From Silene conica (taxonomy: Eukaryota > Streptophyta > Magnoliopsida > Caryophyllales > Caryophyllaceae): 64,000 nt of DNA. Below are positions 46,313 to 56,933 of the stretch, piece by piece. The stretch covers positions 26,010,203-26,074,202 of the forward strand of contig CM055312.2 in the NCBI GenBank assembly GCA_029255685.2, in the 5' to 3' direction. The position numbers were made by a program, and so were the translations under genes. Each line of letters starts with the position of its first letter. Positions within the stretch are counted from its first letter, which is position 1. The notes under the pieces were generated by a model, which saw only the letters and a program-made list of their open reading frames with translations, searched no databases and was not told the origin of the DNA.

Positions 46313-47389
46313 GATCTCCCCAAACCAAACCTTGCTTGTCCTCAAGCAAGCACTAAGACTCAATTAAAAAGAACAAACATCTACTTGGAACAGATTTCAT
46401 GCTCAGAACCAAACACAACGCCATGCCTAACCATTTTAATGCAACTTTCAAAGAAAATCAAGCTTATTGCCAAATGCAAACGAATTGATCATGTTGGGAT
46501 AAAATGCTAAACTTTCGACCTTGCAAGACTCATTCAAATTGGACTCTCACGGGCCGCTCCATCACTCAAACAAGCAAAGGGTGATATATATGTGAAAGAC
46601 AAGAAGATAAACAAGAATATAGACTCTCACCTATCTACGACCCATAAGAACATGTCTGCAATCTAACATGAACAAAGTCTCTATAACCGTACACATGCAT
46701 TCCAACACTGTAATGACCATGACACATGTCGAGGTGATTTGGGATTGTGAGGCTAAAGGCAAGAAAGGGTAAAATTGAATTTGGGAAAGAGAGGTTAAAC
46801 CGAGCTAACAACCGTCAAACCAAACTACAAAAATACTTCCATTCTTCTTTACAAAACAAACCAATGCTCAAAAATCGTGAGCATGTTGTCACAACTCCTC
46901 TTCTTTTCTTTCTTTATTTTCATAAATTTCTTCTTTCAACTCAAAGAAGGCTCATGTTCAGTGGTCGTGGTCGACCGACTATGTATGTCAGTCGGCCGAC
47001 CACCTCTGGTAACAGGCAGCTTCTGTTTTTTTTTCATATATTTTTTTTTCATTGAGTCCTTTCTTTTCTTTCTTTCTTTCTTTTTTTTTTTTTTTTCTGA
47101 ACTCAGAATTTTTTTTTCCACCTTGTTTTCTTTTTCCTTTTTTCATCATTCCCACACCTAATTTTTCTTCAATGATGCATAATAGCCAAAGATGGTCAAA
47201 ACAGTCCCAACATACCATGTTACTAGCTCGGCTAGGGTAAGCAAATTTAGGATGTAGTATATGGGATAAAAGAGGTAATTTGGCTATGTGAGGGTTATGG
47301 GTCAAACAAGAAAAGGGGAACCTCTACCACATGTGTCAACAAACCACAAACCCGAATGCATATAGGTATCAAGTAGACAAGGTTCATGC
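46313..47389 (-). other. 3' noncoding region of Ath-3, LTR side
   Basis: No gene. It has a polypurine tract at the LTR, a box pair at 46969/46990, and a pyrimidine tract (TTTC and T runs, 47028-47145). The conserved block around 46545-46690 (ACTCTCACGGGCCGCTCC; CTATCTACGACCCATAAGA) also occurs in Ath-1 near 18700-18830. Short frames rich in Phe or Lys are shadows of the pyrimidine tract. Confidence 0.7.
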
Positions 47390-48521
47390 CACTACTACAT
47401 TTTGATTCTATAGCAACACTCCACTATTGTTGCATAATGTCATATAAGTGTTGCTATAGAGTTTATGCAACACTTAATGAAGTGCTGTATAAAGTCTCGT
47501 TGCATTAGCTCATTGCAACACTTTATGCAACACTTTTTGAACTATTGCAACACTTTTATAAAGTGTTACCTATGTTACTTTTATGCAACACTTTTTTCAA
47601 ATGCAAAGGCAACATTTTTATTTTCTAATGCAACACTTCTTGTGAAAAATTAGCAACACTTTTTGTAGACAAATGCAATACTTTTTATTAAAAAGCAACA
47701 CTTATATCGAACAAATGCGACATTTTTATTTTGAGAACGCAACACTAATTACGTCCAAAAACAAGACTCACTTATACTAAACAAATGCAACACTAGCACA
47801 ATAGAAAATTGCAATTCTATAATCGTGTATAATTGCATATCATTCAAAAATTACAATAGAATTATTCAATCTCGAAAATGAATGTCAGTTACATTTCCAA
47901 AAAGGATTAAAAATAGAACTTCGCAAATGTTTAAGTACAAAAATGTACCAAATGTTTAAAACAGAACAAATGATTTAACGATTATTGTACAAAAAATGTT
48001 TAAAATAGAACAAATGTACAAAAAATCTACTGACAGACCAGCATCTGCCCAGCAAAGAAGTAGCCACTTGCTAGTCAGCAACCCAGTACACTTCTGTAAC
48101 TGCTAATAGCATCAGATCCAGTACACATCTCAGCAACTAGGTCCTTACAGCCATCTGCACTGCCAGCCCCAAAACTGACCCTACATCATCAGACTGCAAT
48201 GCTGCTGCACCTGCTGACTGCAATTCAGTGCATTCTGTACAAAGAGCCTGCACCTCCTGCACTTGCATTCAGCCATAACCTGCAACTGCCAATTTATTTG
48301 CTACATCCATATTCTATCCAAAAATCTACTGCCAGTTTAGAAATCGCGATGAATAAGTGAAAGGAAGAAGATATAGTATGAATCACTCCAACAAAGGATC
48401 TTGAACAAGAATTACAGTTGCCACAACTGGGAAGCGAGATGCCCCCACTAGTTTTTTTATGAGTTTTATGTAGATCAGTTCTAGATGTAATTAACAAAAA
48501 GGAAACGACTCACCAGTCACG

Positions 48522-48621
48522 GCTGCTCCTTCATCAGCAGTGACAAGACCTTCACCTTATTCCTGAATTTTCTTTATCACCATGGAGCCACCACATACAT
48601 CAACTACTGCCTTCATAGAAA
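48522..48621 (-). pseudogene. Exon-like captured segment in CACTA-2, unidentified
   Basis: The minus strand shows an acceptor-like ...TATGAAG, about 30 codons (VVDVCGGSMVIKKIQE, one stop, GEGLVTADEGAAVT) and a donor GTGAGT. Coherent coding flanked by a canonical donor suggests a captured exon. I do not recognise the parent family. Confidence 0.4.
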
Positions 48622-49670
48622 CCAAATTTAAATTGATGTTTAATAAAGAATTTGGGGTCACAAGAGGAAACACATTTTCGGATTAACAGGTGCAGACGAG
48701 AAGAATGCGTCTATTATGCACCTTCTGTCAGTGCTGGTATGTTGCTTGTCAGTATGGCATTGAACATGTTTTGATTGAATTAGAAGAGGTAACAGGCAGC
48801 TATGCTGGAGGACTGGTTGCGGCAGTTTCGTGAGTGCGGATATGAGGTGACTGGCAGAGGCAGTTGCGAGCAGAATGCATCTGATGCGCATCTGCTCTAC
48901 TGGTCTTCACGGCTAAGGGACCAACTAAGAATAATGTTCACTCTTATGTTTAGTCAGAGCTTAGTTCTGAACTATGTGCACAGGAACTGCAACTTTTCTG
49001 CAGGAAATGTGTATTTAGGGGTCTGAACTAAGTGTATTTTAGTAAGTATGGGTCGGTAGCGTGTTAGGATCTTTATTTGCAGAAAGTTTGTTTGGCAGAA
49101 CTGGTTTGTGATCTTTATTTGAGTAAGGGGTGCTAGTTAATTGGCAACATTTAGTTCACAAACCCGAGTCTAATATGGGGGCTATACGGATTAAGGGTCA
49201 GCTGACCGAAACCCCATAATAACACTACCTTGGCATGCAGAAACAAACATTCAGAAACTAAAAAATGGAACAAATAAGCTAATAATCACGCTAGTACGCA
49301 ACACATAACCAGCAGCAGTAGAGTAAGTAACATATATCCGTGTGAATGTTTAGAATTTCTGAATGATACATTCTAGTAAAGCCAGCAAATATTGACCCAA
49401 CGTCCAAACTCAAAAGTACAAGAAGAATTTGACACTAAGTTAGCGGGTCAAAGTAAGGACATCTTACCCCTAATTATGTAATTAATTTGGATTTAAGAAG
49501 CTGGCTTTGATGCAGGACCATATGACAGTACAATAAAATCGTATGCCCATGTTTCTAAACACCCTAATATTCATCTTTATAGGCACTAAAGACATATTAT
49601 GGCCTTATATTACATGCCTTTGGACTCTGCACTAACATACCTTGTGTGAATATTAGGAAAAAAAGGTAAA

Positions 49671-49791
49671 GAAGCTCCACCGTGGACTTCTTGTTGCTCC
49701 AATTCCATGTAGAATAATAACTCATTACATGCTACCAGCTAAACTTGCTCCGCGTCTTATTTCAGAAGGTAATCTAAGTGAGCTGATAAAG
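49671..49791 (+). pseudogene. Captured exon with coherent 38-codon frame
   Basis: The plus strand reads KLHRGLLVAPIPCRIITHYM then LPAKLAPRLISEGNLSELIK, ending at TGA, after an AG at about 49669. The frame is coherent and compositionally unlike its AT-rich surroundings. It may come from the same parent as the 50557 exon, which lies downstream on the same strand. The parent family is not certain. Confidence 0.45.
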
Positions 49792-50556
49792 TGATGTATT
49801 GATAATTATATGATTCTTTTTATGTTCAAAGAGTATAGGTTGCTCTGCCGCCCAGCATGAATGCTTTTAACTGGACCTCACAAACCTTAGAAATGACCCA
49901 AACCAAGTCCCAAAACTGCCAATCCCAACAAAATGTCCAGAATCAACCTGACTAAATTAAACTTACACCTAAATTTTGTGCATAATTAATGACAAAAACA
50001 ACATTACCTAAGATGACTAAACTCAGTCCCGCACAACCCCGGGCCCAAGTAACCCTTACCCAAAAATGATCCGACAATTATACACCTCACCCGAAAGAGA
50101 TTATGTCGTACTAGAAATGCATTATGATTCTCATTCAAACTTCAAGTCTGCAACAATGGAAACTGTTTAAAGAACTTAGATTTTTGTACGAGAAATCAAT
50201 TATTATTAATAGAAGGTCATACGGCATTTACAAAGGGATTACAAATCTATGAATATCGTGATAAAAAGTCATTTTCTAGAAAAAGATTACTAGTCCTATG
50301 GACCTATGGTATAAGTATATAACGCTGTTGTATACCCTTTATTACACCTTTGTTTCTTCATGCAAGATATGTAATGTTTTAAGGACGATGAACTTTGTTC
50401 CATTTGATAGACAAAATCCGGCATCCATCGGAGTACCATATGAGAATTTGTTAGAACTTAGAATGTTGATCTTCCACATACTTATCTATCAACTCTCATT
50501 GAAGAGAAGAAGCCTATTAATTCAAAGGATGAATGAAAACTCTCATATAACGAGAC

Positions 50557-50775
50557 ATGGGAATTATTAATACATGTAAAATTTGTGTTGGACCTTATGA
50601 TACAGTTTATATGGAAAAGTGGCTTTTGTGCAAGCTTGAAGTTTTGGATTGCAAAGAGGTCCCTTGGCCAAGCTCTTCCATCAGAGACACAAACCAAATT
50701 GAAGACTGTGGATGGCCTGTAAAGGATGTTGCTTGTGAGTGTACCATTAATCTATTAACTGGTCGGACTCATTAG
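50557..50775 (+). pseudogene. Captured RluA-type pseudouridine synthase exon
   Basis: The frame ends CECTINLLTGRTH, then TAG where the family has Gln (CAG to TAG), and GTAGCC follows at once as a splice donor. LLTGRTHQIR is the conserved C-terminal motif of RluA-family RNA pseudouridine synthases. The upstream part (LLCKLEVLDCKEVPWPSSSI; DCGWPVKDVA) fits a plant organellar member. Only this part of the gene is present. A C-rich run follows in the intron. Confidence 0.7.
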
Positions 50776-51784
50776 GTAGCCCCCCCCCCCTCTCTCCCTC
50801 CAATTTACTCAGTTTTGTTACTCTGCACTAACTTCTTACTACTACATTCTGCTCGCCATTTTTATACACTATTGCTATTTTCTTCTTTACGTGCTAAGAT
50901 GAAACAACAATACGAATAGATTAAACAACAATACGAATTATAACAGGCATTAATCAACTGCAAAGCTTCATACACATAGATGAAACAACAATACGAATAG
51001 ATGAAACAACAATTGAATTGAAATAATAACATTGTCACAATACGAATATGATTATATGCAGGGACGAATAGATAAATAACAATTAAATTGAGATAATAAC
51101 AAAATGATAACAATAATTGAAATTGAAGTATCATACCTATCAGAAATCCCAATCAATTATACTGAATATGAATTTCGCCGGCTGAGTAAGAATCAATGTT
51201 GAAATAAGATGAATATCGCTGATGGAGTTTTTTTTGGGTTTTTTTCTGGGAATGATGATGAAGGAAGGACGCGCAGGATGAAGATGATGAGTACTGTAGA
51301 TTTGTTTTAATTAATAAGCGTGTATAATTAGAAGGATTATTAGCTAGGGTTTAATTAGCAGCTTAAGGTGATTAATTAGGCGCTTAATTTTTTTTACCAA
51401 ATTTCATTATTGCGCTTAAACGAAAGTGTTGAATTGTTTTACCCAACTTTCAATTTGTTTTTTTATTTTAATTGAAAAGTTTAAGCGCTTAAACGAAATT
51501 AATTTGAAAATTTTAGAGATACATATATATATTAGGGTTTAAAATTGATTATATATATGTATGTGACGAAAGTGTTGCACAAGTGTTGCTAGAAAATGCA
51601 ACAATTGTATAAGAATGTTGCAATTAAAGTAATATATTGCAACACTTACCTTAAAGTGATGCAATATGTAGGTAATAAGCAACATTTTTAAATAAAGCGT
51701 TGCATAATTAAGTAAAAATTGCAACACAACGCGTAAGTGTTGCACACAAAATGTTGCATTAGGTCTCTTTTTGTAGTAGTGTGC

Positions 51785-52453
51785 TTATGCAAGTTTATGT
51801 GACATGCCTTAAGAGGAGAAACTACTCTCAATCCTACATGAAATCGGTCATGAATGTCACCGATTTATTAAGCTCTAGAACTTAGAATTTGAAGTAGCTT
51901 GCCAAAAAGGGAGTCAAGTCTAATTATTTGGCATAAAATCAACAAAAACTCGTAGACAATGCAAAAGACTAGCTTGAAAATTTTTGAAAGTGCAAGGCAA
52001 GGCATTAGGCGAAATGTGAGGCATAATCATCATAGTATCCATCAGTTCCGACTCGACCTATATGCTAAAGGAAACGTGCATTTTTTTCGAATTTTTTTGA
52101 ATTTTTGGTATGTATGCAGAAAAAGGAGAAAAAGTAACTGAAATGCAGTAAACGTGCGACAGAAAAAGATGAAATACAGATGCAAACACAACAAAAGGAA
52201 AAAGACAAAAGAGACCTAAACAAATGCAGACTCAACAGAAGGATGCATATACCCTCCCCAAACCAAAACGCACAATGCCCTCATTGTGCTCAACAGCATA
52301 TATCCACAGCAGAAGGGTGGGGATAGGTACAGACAAACAAAAGAAGAAAGAGAAGAAAACTAAAGGAAAAAGAAAGAAACAACCATCAGTGACTTACAGG
52401 ACAAAAGTACCTCCCCAAACCGAACGTTGAAGAGGGGAGGTTTGGGCTCAACT
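51785..52453 (-). other. 3' noncoding region of Ath-3, ORF side
   Basis: It resumes after CACTA-2. It contains the block CCGACTCGACCTATATGC with AACGTGCATTTTTT (about 52048-52087), shared with Ath-1 and Ath-4, and PPT-like CTCCCCAAACC at about 52255 and 52412. The latter pairs with GGGGAGGTTTGG (52434-52445) as a hairpin just after the ORF stop. No gene. Confidence 0.65.
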
Positions 52454-53899
52454 CTAATCCTCTGGGTCATACTCCGACCCACTAGCTTCCGCTTCTTCCT
52501 CCTCCTCCTCCTCGGACCCACTGCCTGATCCCGAGGCCTCTCTGGATGCTTCCCCGGATCCCTGACCGCCCACCTGAGGTGTGTACAAGGAAGGGTGAGT
52601 CCATGGGCATGTGGGGATCCTACCATGCGCGACATACTCCGAGTAAATCGGGTACTGGAAGAGGCAATCATCCAATCTCTTATGGCTGAACTGCCTGTAG
52701 AGATCAGCCATCATGTGCGGGAGGGACATGTTATCAATGACAGGAGGTATAGGAATGTTAGGTGGAGCAGTAAAGTCGGAGGGGTAACCCGTCCCAGGTG
52801 CAGCGTAGTGGGCACCAGGAGCAACTCCTCTAGAACCTCTAGAGGTTCCTCCTCTAAGCTGGAGGCGGTAGGAAGGAAGGAGTGGTCTAGGCCGACCCTC
52901 AACGTCATCAAAGGGTAGCATGGGAGGGGCATCAGTGATGGGGATGCGATCACTGGTGTAAGTATCAACCTTCCAAAAATTCTGACGGTCCACCCAATGC
53001 ACGAACTTGACATAAGTCATGTCCATGTAGCGGGAGAGGGAGTCGAGGGCCTCCTCAAGGCGGGGAAACTTTGAAATAAGTGAGTTAGCCAAATGAGTGA
53101 CTAACCCACCACAGACAATGGTGGTCAAAGATGTCCCCTCCTCAACCGTCACAAAGTGACAGGCGACCAAATAAACAGTGTTATAAAACACAGAACCCCG
53201 ACGCTTAACATTAAGATAACCTGCCAAAATCGAAAGCTCGATTTTGTTGACATTTTGAGACTCTTTGCGGCCAAAAACAGTGTTGGCCAACAGACGCAGG
53301 TAGTATCGGGGGGCGGGCAAGTGAACGGTAATGCTCTTCCTTTTCATGTCGTGTGAGTCGGAAAGACAAGACCAAATAACTTTATCTGAATCAGCAGAGT
53401 CACCAGTACGACCCTCAGCCCGTAAACCCAAGTAACGTGCAAACTCACCTAAGGTCAGAGAATAGGTGACATTAAACAGCCTAAAGGAAATACATTTATA
53501 AACACAACTCGGCTTGTACGCCGAGAGGTCAAAAATAAAGGACGAGAAGAACTCAAGGGTGAGAACGGGATATGTGAACTCATCCATGGTGACGAGTCCC
53601 GAAAAACCAGTTCCATTGAGCAAGCCCACAACATCCGCGAAACACCCCAAAGTCGTGAGCGTCGGCTCGTGCAAGAAGCGAGTCACTACCACGCCGCAGT
53701 AGGTCACTAAGTGCAAGAAGCGGGCCTTTTGGGCCGGGGTGTAGAAAAGAACCAGCGAATAGTCCGGTATACTATCTGTGTTTAGCACTGTCAAGCCTCC
53801 GGAGCCGCTGGCCCGTCCCCTTGCGTTGCTCGACTCTCCTCTCGAACTACTTGCTTCCGAATTACGAGACCTTTTGTTTCCTCTAATGTGGTTCAACAT
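52454..53899 (-). CDS. Ath-3 ATHILA-type 3' ORF, intact
   Basis: An uninterrupted 481-codon frame. The N-terminus is basic and Ser/Gly-rich (HIRGNKRSRNSEASSSRGES). The conserved middle has TLGCFADVVGLLNGTGFSGL, LEFFSSFIFDLSAYK, CISFRLFNVTYSLTLGEFAR and VNKIELSILAGYLNVKRRGS; a tail follows with a run of Glu and SEYDPED. No signal peptide or clear membrane span is evident, so an envelope role is not supported by sequence. The ATG at 53897-53899 lies seven bases after a splice-acceptor-like TTTTTCAG. Similar ORFs occur in Ath-2 and Ath-4. It is the longest undamaged protein in the window; its function is unknown. Confidence 0.82.
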   Translation of the reverse strand: MLNHIRGNKRSRNSEASSSRGESSNARGRASGSGGLTVLNTDSIPDYSLVLFYTPAQKARFLHLVTYCGVVVTRFLHEPTLTTLGCFADVVGLLNGTGFSGLVTMDEFTYPVLTLEFFSSFIFDLSAYKPSCVYKCISFRLFNVTYSLTLGEFARYLGLRAEGRTGDSADSDKVIWSCLSDSHDMKRKSITVHLPAPRYYLRLLANTVFGRKESQNVNKIELSILAGYLNVKRRGSVFYNTVYLVACHFVTVEEGTSLTTIVCGGLVTHLANSLISKFPRLEEALDSLSRYMDMTYVKFVHWVDRQNFWKVDTYTSDRIPITDAPPMLPFDDVEGRPRPLLPSYRLQLRGGTSRGSRGVAPGAHYAAPGTGYPSDFTAPPNIPIPPVIDNMSLPHMMADLYRQFSHKRLDDCLFQYPIYSEYVAHGRIPTCPWTHPSLYTPQVGGQGSGEASREASGSGSGSEEEEEEEAEASGSEYDPED

Positions 53900-54021
53900 G
53901 TTGAATCTGAAAAATTACAACAATCATTCTCAAGAATTAGACTTCCTGCAACAATAACTGCTTTGTTTATCAAAATGAATGCAGCTAGATCACACAATCG
54001 AAGTTCCTGTAACAGTACCCT

Positions 54022-54146
54022 GGTCGACCGACCACATATCGTGGTCGACCGACCACACATCGTGGTCGACCGACCGGTCGACAGCAATTGCAAAGTTCCT
54101 GGAACTGTGGACTGGTCGACCGACCCATACCCTAGGTCGACCGACC
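54022..54146. repeat. Dense GGTCGACCGACC array before the Ath-3 3' ORF
   Basis: Boxes at 54022, 54043 and 54064 with spacers ACATATCGT and ACACATCGT, then 54114 and 54135 with spacer CATACCCTA. All three steps within groups are exactly 21. The box at 54064 runs straight into a further GGTCGAC. Confidence 0.9.
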
Positions 54147-54685
54147 GACCAATCGAAAAAGGTGAGTTTCTGCAAAAATGGACTGGTCCTTTGACCCCTA
54201 TTCCTAGTCGGTCGACTAATCGCTGTACCAGAGCGAACATACTACCCAAGTTTCGACGGCTTTCAAGCATAGAAAGTTGGGAAAAAAGCCAAGCAAACCG
54301 TAACAACACCAAAATTCAAACCAGAAAGTAGATCTAAGGCTAAGGAAGCAAAAAGGAAAGCATAAAATAAAAGGAAGGAACAAAAACACAAGTAAAACAA
54401 ACTCTAAATACAAAGATGAACTGAAAAAAAAAAACAAAAATCTACTTAAAAAAAACGGAATCTAAGGAGCTAAGAAATGAAAATGAAGGAAAAACTGAAA
54501 GTAAACATACCTTGAGTGGAAAAAAATTTGAGAAAGAGGCAAAAATGAGGTTGAATGAAAGAGAGAGCAGGTTAGGGTTTTTGAAAGAGAGGGAGTCGTT
54601 CTAATATTGTGAAGAGTATTAATGAAGTTGTTTTTCAAACAAATTAGACTTAAGGAACCCTAAGAATCCCGGTTTCCTGCCATCT

Positions 54686-54799
54686 GGTCGATCGACCAAG
54701 AGATCCGGTCGGTCGACCAGTTCACTGCTTACCTCATTTTCCAGAACCTGTTTATTGCACGCACTAGGTCAGTCGACCTTGGTAGTTGGTCGGTCGACC
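54686..54799. repeat. Two further box pairs in Ath-3
   Basis: GGTCGATCGACC at 54686 with GGTCGGTCGACC at 54707 (spacer AAGAGATCC), and GGTCAGTCGACC at 54767 with GGTCGGTCGACC at 54788 (spacer TTGGTAGTT). GGTCGATCGACC is intermediate between the two box flavours. Confidence 0.85.
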
Positions 54800-54980
54800 C
54801 AAATAACTGGCAATTCTCGCCTGCTTTCCTGCTAAAGCTCAAAAGTCCCATCAAAAGTATAAAGAGCAAGAAATAAAACGTTTACAACTAAGAGGAAACT
54901 ATAAAAAAAACTTAAACTACAACACGGGTTGCCTTCCGGTTAGCGCTGGTTTAAGAGGTCCCGCACGACCTTTTTACCTA

Positions 54981-55409
54981 TCATGAAGCATCCGAAAAAG
55001 GGTCAAAGTAAGAGACTTCAACCTTCCCAATGAACTCATTTTCTCCATGGAAATGCTTCACATACTGGCCATTAACCTTGAACCTCTCACCGGATGAGGT
55101 TTGTAACTCAATTGACCCGAACTTTGAGACCGTTGTGATGGTGTATGGTCCACTCCACCTGGATTTCAGCTTACCAGCAAAAAGGCGAATACGAGCATTA
55201 AATAGTAGAACCTTATCACCTACCTGAAAGTCACGCCTTATTATCCTTTTGTCATGCCAGCGCTTAGTTTTCTCCTTGTAGATCCTGGCATTGTCATAGG
55301 CAAGCAACCTAAATTCTTCCAACTCTTTCAGCTGCGACAAACGTTTCTCACGAGAAAGGTTAGGGTCTAGATTAAGATCACAAATGGCCCACCAAGACTT
55401 GCGTTCTAA
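54981..55409 (-). pseudogene. Ath-3 integrase C-terminal part
   Basis: The minus strand reads ERKSWWAICDLN, then LEEFRLLAYDNARIYKEKTK, RWHDKRIIRRDFQVGDKVLL and KLKSRWSGPYTITTV. This is the chromodomain-less C-terminal domain of Athila-type gypsy integrase (GPY/F motif as SGPYTI). It ends with a normal-looking stop at 54981. The frame joins 56588 upwards once the MITE and one TAA are removed. It shows that Ath-3, unlike Ath-1 and Ath-2, had a pol gene. Confidence 0.88.
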
Positions 55410-55446
55410 GGCCCTGTTCTTTTGGACTTCAAGTCACTTAAATTAA

Positions 55447-55640
55447 GTTCACTTCAGTTCCTATAAGTTCAGTTCAGTTCAGTTCAGTTCCTATAAGTTC
55501 AGTTCAGTTCCTATAAGTTCAGTTCAGTTCAGATCCTATAAGTTCAGTTCAGTTTAGTTCCTATAAGTTCAGTTCAGTTCAGTTCAGTTCCTATAAGTTC
55601 AGTTCAGTTCCTATAAGTTCCGTTCATTTCATATAAGTTT
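55447..55640 (+). repeat. Left TTCAG/TATAAG minisatellite in the MITE
   Basis: Tandem mix of TTCAG units and CCTATAAG with register slips. The same unit fills 56325-56570 on the other side in the same orientation, so it is a direct repeat and not part of the inverted ends. Confidence 0.9.
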
Positions 55641-56059
55641 AGTTCATATAAACCCAATTAAGAAAAGTTATATACGGAGAATTATTTTTAACAACCGATA
55701 CAAACATTTCCTTTAATTATTCCATACACGTCATCTATAAAAAAACAACTCATTAATAATTTACTCGTCTTTTACTCTCTAATTAATGTCAAACTATCAT
55801 CCTCATTAATGCCAAAAAACAACAACTCATCATAGGACGCCCTCACCCTCACCAATTGTCACTCTCCCATTAATCAGTTTCTTCATCACCATTGTTAGAG
55901 AAAATAAATGGTTACAGAAAATTGTAATAGTGAAATATTTTTTATCGAATGTAATTGTAGTATAATATATGAACTATGAACAAACCATTAGATATAAAGT
56001 TGAAAAATTTTTAAACTACCTTGTGTTTTAGACTAATTTTTTATCAATGTCATCTATTG

Positions 56060-56289
<230 letters not shown>

Positions 56290-56587
56290 TTAACTTAAAT
56301 TAAAATAAAGTTAATTAAGTTCGGATTTTATAAGTTCAGTTCATATTCTATAAGTTAAGTTCAGTTCAGATCCTATAAGTTCAGTTCAGTTCCTATAAGT
56401 TCAGTTCAGTTCCTATAAGTTCAGTTCAGTTCCTATAAGTTCAGTTCAGTTCAGTTCCTATAAGTTCAGTTTAGTTCAGTTCCTATAAGTTCAGTTCAGT
56501 TCCTATAAGTTCAGTTCAGTTCAGTTCAGATCATATAAGTTCAGTTCAGTTCAGTTAAGTTAAGTTTCAGTCCAAAAGAACAGGGCC

Positions 56588-56933
56588 TAACTCAACTGGT
56601 AAGTGACAAGTTTTACCGTAAATCAACCGGAATGGTGACATTCCGATTGGAGTTTTGAACGCAGTTCTATAAGCCCATAAAACATCATCTAGCTTAAGAC
56701 TCCAATCTTTCCTAGACTTAGAAACAACTTTGGCTAGGGTCTCCTTGAGTTCTCTATTAGAGATCTCAACTTGACCACTAGTCTGAGGGTGATATGCTAG
56801 ACCCCTACGATGTTAGACACCGAATTTAGTTAGCAAGGCACCTAATTGTTTCTCTTTGAAATGCATACCCCAATCACTAATGACAACCCTAGGGACACCA
56901 AAGCGAGGAAATATGATTTTCTTAAACAGTTTG
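56588..56933 (-). pseudogene. Ath-3 integrase core part
   Basis: The minus strand reads KKIIFPRFGVPRVVISDWGM (second catalytic Asp in ISD), LGALLTKFGV, one stop (TAA), [20 protein letters not shown] with ELK (catalytic Glu region), then [20 protein letters not shown] and CHLPVEL. It is typical gypsy integrase, cut at 56933 by the Ath-4 LTR. The reverse transcriptase of Ath-3 would lie beyond Ath-4, outside the window. Confidence 0.88.

Larger units (their letters stand above)
47390..51781. mobile_element. CACTA-2, non-autonomous CACTA transposon with captured exons
   Basis: Ends CACTACTACA and TGTAGTAGTG, with the duplication TGC at 47387-47389 and 51782-51784. Subterminal repeats of TGCAACACTT type fill about 47410-47800 and 51555-51765. 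No transposase is visible. The interior holds exon-like host pieces. Its length is close to that of CACTA-1 (4.4 versus 4.5 kb), but the subterminal motif differs. It sits in the 3' noncoding region of Ath-3. Confidence 0.92.
53909..54980 (-). other. Region between integrase and 3' ORF of Ath-3
   Basis: Noncoding, with many boxes: 54022, 54043, 54064 (three in phase), 54114/54135, a degenerate pair near 54187/54208, 54686/54707 and 54767/54788, all with nine-base spacers. The stretch 54300-54540 is purine-rich. It is plausibly an intron or leader of the 3' ORF mRNA, because it ends at a polypyrimidine-CAG. Confidence 0.65.

Noticed and set aside
46877..47240. Phe-rich and Lys-rich frames
   Set aside because: Shadows of the pyrimidine tract in the Ath-3 3' region.
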